From Yinghuangia elevatio (lineage in GTDB: Bacteria > Actinomycetota > Actinomycetes > Streptomycetales > Streptomycetaceae): a DNA stretch of 64,000 bases. Positions 40,327 through 49,194 of the stretch are shown piece by piece. The stretch spans positions 1-64,000 of the forward strand of contig NZ_JBEZFP010000039.1 of the NCBI RefSeq assembly GCF_040649515.1, given 5' to 3'. The notes under the pieces are model-generated. The model saw only the letters and a program-made list of their open reading frames with translations. It made no database searches and was not told the origin of the DNA. How positions within the stretch are numbered: position 1 is the first letter of the stretch; each line of letters opens with the position of its first letter. Made by a program: the position numbers and the translations under genes.

Positions 40327-41688
40327 ATGGATAAGCAGCAGGAGTTCGTGCTTCGCACGCTGGAGGAGCGCGACATTCGGTTCGTGCGCCTGTGGTTCAC
40401 CGATGTGCTCGGCTTTCTCAAGTCGGTCGCCGTGGCCCCTGCCGAGCTTGAACAGGCGTTTGCCGAGGGGATCGGCTTCGACGGTTCGGCCATCGAGGGC
40501 TTCGCGCGCGTGCACGAGTCGGACATGCTGGCCAAGCCGGATCCTGCGACCTTCCAGATACTGCCGTGGCGCGCCGAGGCGCCCGGGACCGCCCGCATGT
40601 TCTGCGACATCCTCATGCCCGACGGCTCGCCGTCGTTCGCGGACCCGCGGTACGTCCTGAAGCGCACCCTGGAGCGCGCGTCCGACCGGGGCTTCACCTT
40701 CTACACGCACCCCGAGATCGAGTTCTTCCTGTTCAAGGACATGCCGCTGGACGGCACGCCGCCCACGCCGGTCGACCACAGCGGCTACTTCGACCACACG
40801 CCCCAGATGGTCAGCCACGACTTCCGCCGCCAGGCGATCACCATGCTGGAGAACATGGGGATCTCGGTGGAGTTCAGCCACCACGAGGGCGCCCCCGGCC
40901 AGCAGGAGATCGACCTGCGGTACGCCGACGCGCTCAGCACCGCGGACAACATCATGACCTTCCGCCTGGTGGTCAAGGAGGTCGCGCTGGAGCAGGGCGT
41001 GCACGCGTCCTTCATGCCGAAGCCGTTCTCGCAGTACCCGGGCTCGGGCATGCACACCCACCTGTCGCTGTTCGAGGGCGACCGCAACGCCTTCTACGAG
41101 GCCGGCGCGGAGTACCAGCTCTCCAAGGTGGGGCGCTCCTTCATCGCGGGCCTGCTGCGGCACGCGGGGGAGATGGCGGCGATCACGAACCAGTGGGTCA
41201 ACTCGTACAAGCGGCTGTGGGGCGCGTCGGCGCGTACCGCGGGCATGGGCGGCGAGGCCCCGTCGTACATCTGCTGGGGGCACAACAACCGCTCGGCGCT
41301 CGTACGGGTGCCGATGTACAAGCCCACCAAGGGCCAGTCGACGCGCATCGAGGTGCGGTCGATCGACTCGGCGTGCAACCCGTACCTGACCTTCGCCGTC
41401 CTGCTCGGTGCAGGGCTCAAGGGCGTCGAAGAGGGTTACGAGCTGCCGGCCGGTGCCGAGGACGACGTGTGGGCGCTGACCGATGCCGAGCGCCGCGCGC
41501 TGGGCATCGCGCCGCTGCCGCAGAACCTGGCCGAGGCCATCGCCCTGATGGAACGCAGCGAGCTGCTGCCCGAGGTGCTGGGCGAGCACGTCTTCGAGTT
41601 CTTCCTGCGCAACAAGCGCCAGGAGTGGGAGGAGTACCGGCAGCAGGTCACGCCGTTCGAGCTGCAAAAGTACCTGCCGGTCCTGTAA
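40327..41688 (+). CDS. glnA2: Glutamine synthetase-like enzyme GlnA2 (probable gamma-glutamylpolyamine synthetase)
   Basis: A 453-residue GS-I fold ligase. Motifs: GIGFDGSAIEGFARVHESDM, metal-binding HPEIEFFLF, GSGMHTHLSLF and the ATP site NRSALVRVP. The region that carries the adenylylated Tyr in GlnA (DLYEL) reads DVWALTDAERRALG here, so GlnE should not modify it. It matches GlnA2 of Streptomyces (SCO2241), reported to glutamylate polyamines rather than ammonia, and glnA2 next to glnE in mycobacteria. The ATG start is at 40327; a GTAAT...GCAAC pair about 40 bp upstream is at best half a GlnR site. Confidence 0.88.
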   Translation: MDKQQEFVLRTLEERDIRFVRLWFTDVLGFLKSVAVAPAELEQAFAEGIGFDGSAIEGFARVHESDMLAKPDPATFQILPWRAEAPGTARMFCDILMPDGSPSFADPRYVLKRTLERASDRGFTFYTHPEIEFFLFKDMPLDGTPPTPVDHSGYFDHTPQMVSHDFRRQAITMLENMGISVEFSHHEGAPGQQEIDLRYADALSTADNIMTFRLVVKEVALEQGVHASFMPKPFSQYPGSGMHTHLSLFEGDRNAFYEAGAEYQLSKVGRSFIAGLLRHAGEMAAITNQWVNSYKRLWGASARTAGMGGEAPSYICWGHNNRSALVRVPMYKPTKGQSTRIEVRSIDSACNPYLTFAVLLGAGLKGVEEGYELPAGAEDDVWALTDAERRALGIAPLPQNLAEAIALMERSELLPEVLGEHVFEFFLRNKRQEWEEYRQQVTPFELQKYLPVL

Positions 41689-41908
41689 CCCGTGCATGCC
41701 GTCGGCCGCATGACGTGCCGGCCGGCGGATGTGCCGACCGCCCGCGCCACCGTCGTACCGACCCGCAGCCTGACCGCCTGCCGACGCGTCCCTCAGGAGA
41801 CACCTCGGCAGGCGTGCCGCATCGCGCGCCGCCCGTTCCCCCGTGGGCGGCGGACCGCCGCGGACCGCCGAGCCGTCCCCGGTACGCCCGCCGAGGCGGG
41901 CGCGCCGG

Positions 41909-42520
41909 TCACGGCCTCGGGCGCAGCAGCTCCATGATGTAGCGCTTGAACGCGTCGGACTCGTCACCCTGCGGGAGCAGTTGCGGCGCGCCGCGGCGGA
42001 CCAGCGCGATGCCTACCGCGACCATCCAGGCGGCCAGCGCGTGCTGCCGCGCGGCCTCCGGGGCGAGGCCCAGCTCCTCGTTGAGGGACGCGCCCCACGC
42101 GATGCGCTGCTCGGTGACGCGCTCCAGGAAGGGGCCGACGACCGGGTGCGTCGAGTTCACCAGCAGGGTGGTGCTGATGTCCGCGCCCTGCGGTCCGGTG
42201 AACGCGAACTCGGTGAGCCACCGCCCGCGTTCGGCCGGATCGGTGATGCGGGCGGCGGCCGACATCATCGCGTCGGACTCTTCGACCCACAGTTCGAGGG
42301 CGGCGTGGATGAGCGCGTCGCGGTCCTTGAAGTGCCAGTAGAAGCTGCCCTTGGTCGTCCCGAGACGTTCGGCGAGCGGTTCCACGGCGATGGCGCCGAG
42401 GCCGCTTTCGCGCATCGCCTCGAGAGCGGCGCGTGCCCAATCGTCCCGCGACAGCGTGCGTCTGCCGGCCCGTGCGGGTCTGTCTGTTCGGACACTGTCC
42501 GGGGGAACACCGTTGCGCAT
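41909..42520 (-). CDS. TetR-family transcriptional regulator
   Basis: A 203-residue regulator with helix-turn-helix at about 22-68 (LSRDDWARAALEAMRESG, EPLAERLGTTKGSFYWHFKDRDALI) and an all-helical ligand domain. The target is unknown. It is divergent from glnE with a 421-bp gap and converges on glnA2 with a 220-bp gap that holds no gene. The ATG start follows a GTGAGGC site; a TACGTT hexamer lies 12 nt upstream. Confidence 0.88.
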   Translation of the reverse strand: MRNGVPPDSVRTDRPARAGRRTLSRDDWARAALEAMRESGLGAIAVEPLAERLGTTKGSFYWHFKDRDALIHAALELWVEESDAMMSAAARITDPAERGRWLTEFAFTGPQGADISTTLLVNSTHPVVGPFLERVTEQRIAWGASLNEELGLAPEAARQHALAAWMVAVGIALVRRGAPQLLPQGDESDAFKRYIMELLRPRP

Positions 42521-42783
42521 GCCTCACACGCTAACGTAGGGTGACTTCCCGTACGGTGGCGTATGGAGAACTGGCAAGACGGAGGATCCCCCAGGCCGTG
42601 GGACGGACGACCTGACGGGACGGTTCTCCTGAACCACCGGGCGGGTAGCGCGTCGGCACCGGTCATCGCGGTCGGGGGACTCGATGGTCGGGACGCGCCT
42701 ACGGCGTGCGGCCGTCGGGAGCTCCCTCCCGGCGGCCGCATGTTGCGTTCCACCGCAGCTCCCCGCCCGACCCGCCTGTGTCG

Positions 42784-42825
42784 CTTGGCCTGTGTTGCTT
42801 GGCCTGTGCTGCTCGGCGTGTGTCC
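42784..42825. repeat. 14-bp tandem repeat, three copies
   Basis: CTTGGCCTGTGTTG, CTTGGCCTGTGCTG, then CTCGGCGTGTGTCC, with a partial fourth copy (TGGCCTGATG) after it. It lies in the glnE upstream region. Confidence 0.8.
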
Positions 42826-42906
42826 TGGCCTGATGTTCGTGCCCGCCCAGGCGAGCGCGCCGCCGCCTCGCCGCCCGCATTCTCGCATCTGACGGTGGGT
42901 CAGCTG

Positions 42907-42935
42907 TTGGGAGCAGGCCACCGCGAGGCTACGCT
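42907..42935 (+). promoter_or_regulatory. Promoter of leaderless glnE (TTGGGA-N17-TACGCT)
   Basis: TTGGGA (42907-42912), 17 bp, TACGCT (42930-42935), then 6 nt to the GTG at 42942. This is the best-formed promoter of the leaderless set, with a plausible -35 at the right distance. Confidence 0.6.
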
Positions 42936-42941
42936 CGGCAG

Positions 42942-45900
42942 GTGACCACATGGGACCCGGTATCCACGGGAGTGTCGACAGCGCGCCTGGTCAGGCTGGG
43001 TTTCACCGACGCGGCCGCGGCCGCGCGGCGCCTGGCCGACCCGGTCCTCGCGGGCATACGCGACGACTCGCAACTGCTCGAAGGCCTGTCCGCGACGGCC
43101 GACCCCGACCTCGCGCTGCTCGGCCTGGTACGCCTGGCCGAGACCGCCGACGACCGCCCGGTCCTGCTGTCCACACTCGCCTCGGCCAAGCCCCTGCGCG
43201 ACCGGCTGCTCGGCGTGCTCGGCGTCAGCGCCGCCCTCGGCGACCACCTCGCCCGGCACCCCGAGGACTGGCGGACCCTGGTCACGTACGACGTACAGGA
43301 CGCGCACCCGACCCCCGAGTACTTCCGCCGTACGCTCGGCGCCGCTCTGGACGACCGCACGAACGGCACGCTGGCCGGCGACGACGCCCTCGACGCCCTG
43401 CGTGTCGCGTACCGCCGCTGCCTGCTCTCCATCGCCGCCCGCGACGTGTGCGGAACCGCCGACGTCGCCCAGGTCGCCGCCGAACTCGCCGACCTGGCCG
43501 GGGCCACACTCGACGCGGCGCTCGACCTCGTGGCCCGCGAACACCCCGTCGAGGCCGGGCAGTGCCGCCTCGCGGTCATCGGCATGGGCAAGTGCGGCGG
43601 CCGGGAGCTCAACTACGTCAGCGACGTCGACGTGGTCTTCGTCGCCGACGCCCGGCCCGGTGTCGAGGAGGGCACCGCGATCGCCGCGGCCTCCCGCATC
43701 GCCGCCGCCATGATGCGCGCCTGCTCGCACACCACGCGCGAGGGCACGATCTGGCCGGTCGACGCCAACCTGCGGCCGGAGGGCCGCAACGGGCCGCTGG
43801 TCCGCACGCTCACCAGCCACCTGGCGTACTACGAGCGCTGGGCCAAGACCTGGGAGTTCCAGGCACTGCTGAAGGCCCGCCCGGTGGCCGGCGACATGGC
43901 CCTCGGCCGCAAGTACGTCGAGCGCATCGCCCCCCTCGTGTGGACCGCCGCCCAGCGCGAGAACTTCGTCCCCGACGTCCAGGCCATGCGCCGCCGCGTC
44001 GTCGAGTCCATCCCGCACACCGAGGTCGAGCGCGAGCTCAAGCTCGGCCCCGGCGGCCTGCGCGACATCGAGTTCGCCGTACAGCTGCTGCAACTCGTGC
44101 ACGGCCGCGCCGACTCGTCGCTGCGCAGCGGATCCACCCTGGAGGCACTGGCCGCGCTGTCCGCCGAGGGGTACGTCGGCCGCGCCGACGGGGCCTCGCT
44201 CGACGAGGCGTACCGCTTCCTGCGCCTGCTCGAACACCGCATCCAGCTGCACCGCCTGCGCCGCACCCACCTCCTGCCGACCGACTCCGTCGACCTGCGC
44301 CGGCTCGGCCGCTCGGTGGGGTTCCGCGCGAACCCGGTCGGTGAGCTGGAGGCCACCTGGCGCCGCACCCGGCACGAGGTGCGCCGTCTGCACGAGAAGT
44401 TGTTCTACCGCCCGCTGCTCGACGCGGTGGCCCGGCTCCAGCCCGGCGAGACCAGGCTGACCCCGGAAGCCGCCGCCCAGCGCTTGGAGGCGCTCGGGTA
44501 CGCCGACCCCGCCGGCGCCCTGCGCCACCTGGAGGCGCTCGCCTCCGGTGTGAGCCGCCGCGCGTCCATCCAGCGCACGCTGCTGCCCGTCATGCTCGGC
44601 TGGTTCGCCGACTCCGCCGATCCGGACGCGGGTCTGCTGGCTTTCCGGCAGATCTCCGACGCGCTCGGCAACACGCACTGGTACCTGCGCCTGCTGCGCG
44701 ACTCGGGGGCCGGGCACGCCGGCGGCGCGGCGGCCGAGAACATGGCCCGCGTGCTGGCCTCCGGGCGTCTCGCCCCCGACCTGCTGCTGCGTGCGCCCGA
44801 GGCGGTCGCCCTGCTCGGCGACCCGGACGGCCTGCGGCCCCGCTCCCGCGCGGCCCTGGAGTCCGAGGTGCTGGCCGCGGTGGGCCGCGCGCCCAGCGCC
44901 GAGGTCGCCGTGCAGATCGCCCGCAGCGTGCGCCGCCGCGAGCTGTTCCGCATCGTCGCCGCCGACGTGCTCGGCAGGCTGGACGTCGACGAGGTGGGCC
45001 GCGCGTTGTCCGACGTCACCGCGGCGACCCTCACCGGCGCCCTGCGGGCGGCGGCCGACGAGTACGCGCGCCAGACCGGGAAGGCGATCGGCACCCGCCT
45101 CGCGGTGATCGCGATGGGCCGTTTCGGCGGGCACGAACAGGGCTACGCGAGCGATGCCGACGTCGTCTTCGTGCACGAGCCCGAGGAGGGCACCGGCGAG
45201 GAGGTGGCGGCCAAGCAGGCACACGCCATCGCCAACGAGATGCGCCGCCTGCTGCAACTGCCCGCCACCGACCCGCCGCTCGTGGTCGACGCCGACCTGC
45301 GGCCGGAAGGGCGGCAGGGCCCGCTCGTACGGACGCTCGCGTCGTACCGGGCCTACTACGAGCGCTGGTCCAAGCTGTGGGAGAGCCAGGCGCTGCTGCG
45401 GGCCGCGCCGGTCGCGGGCGATGCCGACCTCGGCGCCCGGTTCGTCGACCTCATCGCGCCGCTGCGCTGGCCCACGGCCGGGTTGACCGACAACGAGGTA
45501 CGCGAGATCCGGCGCATGAAGGCCCGTATCGAGGCCGAGCGGCTGCCGCGCGGCGCGGACCCGACCACGCACACCAAACTGGGGCGCGGCGGCCTGGCCG
45601 ACGTCGAGTGGGTCGCGCAGTTGCTGCAGATGAAGCACGCGCACGCGGTGCCGGCGCTGCGTACCACCGGGACGCGCGAGGCGCTGGCCGCGGCGGCCGA
45701 GGCCGGGCTACTGGACGCGCAGGACGCCAAGGTGCTCGACGACGCGTGGCTGGAGGCGACGCGCGTGCGCAACGCGGTGATGGTGGTACGCGGCCGCCCG
45801 TCCGACCAGTTCCCCTCCGACGTGCGCGAACTGGCCGGGGTCGCACGTCTGCTCGGCTACCGCGCGACCGGCGCGGGCCCGGTGGGGGCGGGCACCGTGA

Positions 45901-46004
45901 TCGAGGACTACCGCCGCATCACGCGGCACGCCAGGGCCGTCGTCGACCGGGTGTTCTACGGCGAGACCTACGGTGACGGGAACGAAGCGGCCGGCTCGCG
46001 CTGA
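42942..46004 (+). CDS. glnE: Glutamine synthetase adenylyltransferase/deadenylylase
   Basis: A 1020-residue bifunctional enzyme that adds AMP to, and removes it from, glutamine synthetase. Two nucleotidyltransferase domains each carry the family pattern: GMGKCGGRELNYVSDVDVVF (from residue 214, deadenylylase side) and AMGRFGGHEQGYASDADVVF (from about residue 723, adenylylase side). Each is followed by an EGRNGPLVRTL- or EGRQGPLVRTL-type block and a helical domain. The partner is GlnA at 54714-56129, whose Tyr399 is intact. The gene ends with a 37-bp convergent overlap with the PAP2 gene. Confidence 0.96.
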   Translation: MTTWDPVSTGVSTARLVRLGFTDAAAAARRLADPVLAGIRDDSQLLEGLSATADPDLALLGLVRLAETADDRPVLLSTLASAKPLRDRLLGVLGVSAALGDHLARHPEDWRTLVTYDVQDAHPTPEYFRRTLGAALDDRTNGTLAGDDALDALRVAYRRCLLSIAARDVCGTADVAQVAAELADLAGATLDAALDLVAREHPVEAGQCRLAVIGMGKCGGRELNYVSDVDVVFVADARPGVEEGTAIAAASRIAAAMMRACSHTTREGTIWPVDANLRPEGRNGPLVRTLTSHLAYYERWAKTWEFQALLKARPVAGDMALGRKYVERIAPLVWTAAQRENFVPDVQAMRRRVVESIPHTEVERELKLGPGGLRDIEFAVQLLQLVHGRADSSLRSGSTLEALAALSAEGYVGRADGASLDEAYRFLRLLEHRIQLHRLRRTHLLPTDSVDLRRLGRSVGFRANPVGELEATWRRTRHEVRRLHEKLFYRPLLDAVARLQPGETRLTPEAAAQRLEALGYADPAGALRHLEALASGVSRRASIQRTLLPVMLGWFADSADPDAGLLAFRQISDALGNTHWYLRLLRDSGAGHAGGAAAENMARVLASGRLAPDLLLRAPEAVALLGDPDGLRPRSRAALESEVLAAVGRAPSAEVAVQIARSVRRRELFRIVAADVLGRLDVDEVGRALSDVTAATLTGALRAAADEYARQTGKAIGTRLAVIAMGRFGGHEQGYASDADVVFVHEPEEGTGEEVAAKQAHAIANEMRRLLQLPATDPPLVVDADLRPEGRQGPLVRTLASYRAYYERWSKLWESQALLRAAPVAGDADLGARFVDLIAPLRWPTAGLTDNEVREIRRMKARIEAERLPRGADPTTHTKLGRGGLADVEWVAQLLQMKHAHAVPALRTTGTREALAAAAEAGLLDAQDAKVLDDAWLEATRVRNAVMVVRGRPSDQFPSDVRELAGVARLLGYRATGAGPVGAGTVIEDYRRITRHARAVVDRVFYGETYGDGNEAAGSR

Positions 46005-47020
46005 CTGCCGGAGGAATTGTCCGGCCCTCGGGGGGATTTCGCACCTTCTGCCGGGGACCGCCCGGATGCGTGGGCTGCATCCCGCCCCGAAGGGCCGCCG
46101 TCCCCGCGTCCGTCGTGGTCGCCGTCGGCGTCACCGTGCCGGTCGCCGCCGTGCTCCTCGTACCGCGGGTCATCAGGCGTGTAGCGCGGGAACTGGTAGG
46201 CCGAGCACCCGTTCACCAGCCGTTGCACGGCGAACCCGGCGGCCAGCGTGATCCAGCCGCCGACCGCGTCGAGGATGAAGTGGTTGCCCGTCGCCATGAT
46301 CACCACGAGCGTCATCAGCGGGTACAGCACGCCGAGCACGCGCACCCACATCGGCATCGCGAACTTCCAGATGGCGACCGCACACCAGGTCGACCAGCCG
46401 ATGTGCATCGACGGCATCGCGGCGAACTGGTTCGACACGCTCTTCATGTTGCCCGAGGACATCGAACCCCAGGTGTTGTGCACGAGCACGGTGTCGATGT
46501 AGCCCGCGCCGGGCAGCAGGCGCGGCGGGGCAAGCGCGTAGAAGAAGTACCCGAACAGCGCGAGCCCCGTGGTGACGAACAGGACTGTGCGCACAGCCCG
46601 ATAGCGGCCCGGATGCCAGCGGAACAGCCACACCAGCACGCCTATGGTCACGATGAAGTGCAGCGTGGCGTAGTAGTAGTTCATGCCGACGATCAGCCAG
46701 GTCACCTTGTCGGCGGCGTGGTTGATCGCGTACTCCACGTCGATGTGCAGCGACTTCTCGAAGTCGAGGAGCTGCCACGCGCGTTCCACGGCGAGGGACT
46801 CGCGGTTGGGCACCGCGTTGCGGATGAGGGAGTAGACCCAGTAGCTGAGCGCCACGAGCGCCAGCTCCACGACGAAGCGCGGGCGGCGGGGTGTCCGCAG
46901 GTACGTGCGCACGCGCACGTACAGCGGAGTCGGCTCACCCGCTGCCGACGCGGGACCCATCGCCGCCGAAGCGTCCGGCGACGACTGCGGCGGGCTCTGC
47001 TGGGTTTGCGTTTCCCCCAT
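45968..47020 (-). CDS. PAP2/inositolphosphotransferase-like membrane protein
   Basis: A 350-residue protein with about six membrane helices (residues 55-290). It has PAP2_3/Aur1-type active-site motifs: AAMPSMHIGWSTW (His) and GNHFILDAVGGW (His/Asp). It probably moves or removes a phosphate on a lipid head group on the outer membrane face. The last 65 residues are a charged Gly/Asp/His/Arg-rich tail, and its final codons overlap glnE by 37 bp, so the tail is constrained by both genes. A CAGACT hexamer lies 8 nt before the ATG. Confidence 0.85.
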   Translation of the reverse strand: MGETQTQQSPPQSSPDASAAMGPASAAGEPTPLYVRVRTYLRTPRRPRFVVELALVALSYWVYSLIRNAVPNRESLAVERAWQLLDFEKSLHIDVEYAINHAADKVTWLIVGMNYYYATLHFIVTIGVLVWLFRWHPGRYRAVRTVLFVTTGLALFGYFFYALAPPRLLPGAGYIDTVLVHNTWGSMSSGNMKSVSNQFAAMPSMHIGWSTWCAVAIWKFAMPMWVRVLGVLYPLMTLVVIMATGNHFILDAVGGWITLAAGFAVQRLVNGCSAYQFPRYTPDDPRYEEHGGDRHGDADGDHDGRGDGGPSGRDAAHASGRSPAEGAKSPRGPDNSSGSQREPAASFPSP

Positions 47021-47186
47021 AAGGACCCAGTCTGCCAGAGGCAGGCGGTGCGCCGATCACCCGCGGGTACGGTTCGGACGATCACGTGTACCCCCTGCGG
47101 ACGACCCCGGGTCCCCCGTGCGGGCGGGACCCCGGGTCGCGCACGGCCGCGTGCGGTGGCGGCCGACCGGCGTGCTCGGCGGTGGG

Positions 47187-47219
47187 CCGGGCGATACGCG
47201 GGCGATACGCGGGCGGTGT
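47187..47219. repeat. 11-bp tandem repeat, about three copies
   Basis: GGGCGATACGC occurs twice in tandem, followed by a degenerate GGGCGGTGTGC. It lies just downstream of the CocE-type gene on the minus strand. Confidence 0.65.
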
Positions 47220-47229
47220 GCGGGACGCG

Positions 47230-48852
47230 CTAGCGCAGCGGCACCGAGATCCACGAGGGGTCGGCGCTCGGGGAGCCGAACGCGAGCGTCGAGAAAGCCG
47301 GGTTCTGCTCGATGTAGAGCGGGTCGACGGTGTCGATGACGAGGGCGAGCCGGTGGCCTGCCGGGACGTCGTACGCCGTCGCGAGCAGGTCCAGGTCGGC
47401 GGCGAAGGGCCGTCCCGCCTGCTTGCCGAAGAACGTGTAGGGCATGTGCGTGACGAGTTTGCCGACGCCGAGCGAGTCCACGTCGTACAGGTAGGCCACG
47501 AATGTGCCGGCGGAAGCGCTCGGATTCACGGTCACGTGCAGGCTCGTCGTGCCGCGTACCTGGCTTTCGGAGGCCAGGCGGTCCGACTGCCACACCGCCG
47601 CGACCGCCCGCGGCAGCAGCGGGACCGACACCATCGGTGGGATGCGCAGGTACTCCTCGACCAGGTTGGTCAGGAAGATCACGCCTCCATTGGCGCCTGA
47701 ATCGATATTTGTGCCGATGGGCGTGGTCCAGCCGGTGCCCGCACTCGGCGCGAGCGGGCCGGTGCGCGACCAGCCGTTGTCGCCGAGCCGCAGGTTCAGC
47801 CGCGAACCGGTCAGGTCCGCCCAGTCGGCGTAGCCCTCGTACCCGCCCTCGATGCGCGGCTTGATCTGCACGGGCGGCTGCCGGTCGATGCCGTTGTCGA
47901 CGCCCTTGAGGTGGTGGTCGAGCCAGGCGCGGGTGTTGGCCCAGGTGTCGTTGGGCAGCCCGGCCAGCCCCGGGATCTCCGGTGTGGCGTGATCGCCGGG
48001 CCGGAACTCCAGGCGCTTGGGCACGGTCAGCTTCTCGTAGAACTCGGCGAGTTGGTTGGGCGGGAAGATGCTGTCGCCCCACGCGTTGGCCAGCATGACG
48101 GCCGGGCCGTTCGCGTTGATCCGGTCCAGGTACGTGGCGGGCGAGCGTACGTTCGCCCACGCGATCAGCTCGGGCACGTTGGCCGTGGTGAGGAAGTCGA
48201 CCAGGAACTGCCCGAATTCGTCGCTGGGACGGCCGGTCACGTAACCGGCCACGGCAAGTCCGGCGGCGGACTGGATGTGCTGCGTCTGGCCCGCGTAGAT
48301 CGAGTCGACCAGATCGGCCCAACCGCTCAGTGCGGCAACGGTCTTGATGCGCGGGTCGTGGCCGGCGGCGAGGAGGCCGAGGCCCGCGCCGTAGGAGACG
48401 CCGACGGTTCCGATACGCGCCGGGTCCGCTGGGGTGTTGGCGAGCGCCCAGTCGATCATGCGCGACACGTCGGCGACGTCGTCCGGGCCGGCGACGCCGA
48501 TCTCGCCGCCGGACAGCCAGAATCCGCGCGCCGTGTAGGACAGGGCGATGTAGCCGTTCTCGGCGAGTTGCTTCGCCTGGGCGACGTACTCGATCTGCGG
48601 CATCGACCAACTCGCCGGCAGCACCACGACGGGCGCGCGGTGGGCGGCGTCGGCTCCCGCCGGGACGAATACGTTGGCCTTGAGGACGACGCCGGGCGCC
48701 ACCGGCACGTCGACGAACCGGAACGCCGGCCCGGCCGCGGCGGCCTGCGGCGCGGCGCCGACGCCCGGAACCAGCAGGGCGGCGAGTACGGCGAGCACGA
48801 CCGCCAGGCGGGATCTGACGGTGCGTGCGCGCGGAACCTTTCCTGAGCTCAT
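47230..48852 (-). CDS. Secreted CocE/X-Pro dipeptidyl-peptidase family hydrolase
   Basis: A 540-residue exported alpha/beta hydrolase. A signal peptide (VRSRLAVVLAVLAALLVPG, cleavage near AAAAG) precedes the catalytic domain with GVSYGAG nucleophile Ser153, Asp260 in NAWGDS and His288 in RPGDHATPE. The C-terminal jelly-roll typical of X-Pro peptidases and cocaine esterases follows (from about residue 380). It may act on esters or N-terminal X-Pro peptides outside the cell. The start MSSGKVPRAR at 48852 is fixed by GAGGGAG 5-6 nt upstream. Confidence 0.9.
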   Translation of the reverse strand: MSSGKVPRARTVRSRLAVVLAVLAALLVPGVGAAPQAAAAGPAFRFVDVPVAPGVVLKANVFVPAGADAAHRAPVVVLPASWSMPQIEYVAQAKQLAENGYIALSYTARGFWLSGGEIGVAGPDDVADVSRMIDWALANTPADPARIGTVGVSYGAGLGLLAAGHDPRIKTVAALSGWADLVDSIYAGQTQHIQSAAGLAVAGYVTGRPSDEFGQFLVDFLTTANVPELIAWANVRSPATYLDRINANGPAVMLANAWGDSIFPPNQLAEFYEKLTVPKRLEFRPGDHATPEIPGLAGLPNDTWANTRAWLDHHLKGVDNGIDRQPPVQIKPRIEGGYEGYADWADLTGSRLNLRLGDNGWSRTGPLAPSAGTGWTTPIGTNIDSGANGGVIFLTNLVEEYLRIPPMVSVPLLPRAVAAVWQSDRLASESQVRGTTSLHVTVNPSASAGTFVAYLYDVDSLGVGKLVTHMPYTFFGKQAGRPFAADLDLLATAYDVPAGHRLALVIDTVDPLYIEQNPAFSTLAFGSPSADPSWISVPLR

Positions 48853-49082
48853 GCCTGCTCCCTCTGCGACGGGGGGATCGTGGGGTGGTGCGGTGAGCCC
48901 GTACGGGGCCCTCTCTGCCGGATGCAGCCGGGCACGCGACGCCGGGCACGCGCGCTCGCTGCGTTGCAGGGCCTGGCGAGTACGACCGAGTACGAGCTGC
49001 GGCCCTGTGCCTTGCGATCGCACGCGCCAGACGACGCGGGCTTTCCGACAAGATCCGGAAGAGAGGACCTAAGTGACTGGAG

Positions 49083-49126
49083 GGTAACCCCCGGGAGTTA
49101 CCGCTGGTAACAGAAATTCGGGTAAC
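49083..49126. promoter_or_regulatory. Cluster of four GGTAAC hexamers
   Basis: GGTAAC at 49083-49088, its complement GTTACC at 49097-49102, then GGTAAC at 49106-49111 and 49121-49126. The first two make an inverted repeat with an 8-bp spacer; the last two are direct repeats 15 bp apart. This suggests a cooperative operator for the CocE-type gene 230 bp downstream. Confidence 0.4.
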
Positions 49127-49138
49127 GAAAACGCAAAG

Positions 49139-49182
49139 CCGGGCGGGTCGCGTGGAGGGTCAACTCCCCGCGACCCGCCCGG
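49139..49182 (-). terminator. Strong hairpin after the dehydrogenase gene
   Basis: CCGGGCGGGTCGCG (49139-49152) and its perfect complement (49169-49182) form a 14-bp stem with an inner GGAG/CTCC extension. It starts 12 nt after the dehydrogenase stop. There is no T-run. Confidence 0.7.
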
Positions 49183-49194
49183 AGTCCCGGGGTG

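Larger units (their letters stand above)
42521..42941. other. Intergenic region between tetR and glnE
   Basis: A 421-bp gap. An open frame at 42563-42892 starts 5 nt after TACGGT, but its codon use is unlike the genes here and it matches no family, so I do not call it. The gap contains three degenerate 14-bp tandem repeats (42784-42825) and the glnE promoter at its end. Confidence 0.5.
48853..49194. other. Intergenic region upstream of the CocE-type gene
   Basis: A 342-bp gap with no gene. It contains four GGTAAC/GTTACC hexamers (49083-49126) and, next to the alcohol-dehydrogenase gene, a strong hairpin terminator (49139-49182). The CocE promoter probably lies around the hexamer cluster or below it. 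Confidence 0.55.

Noticed and set aside
40327..41688. Calling this gene a second glutamine synthetase
   Set aside because: The adenylylation tyrosine is absent and the sequence follows GlnA2, for which polyamine glutamylation has been reported; a plain glutamine synthetase name would mislead.
42563..42892. A 109-codon frame preceded by TACGGT in the tetR-glnE gap
   Set aside because: Third-position use is not that of genes here, it contains the 14-bp repeats and resembles no family. The TACGGT match alone is not enough.
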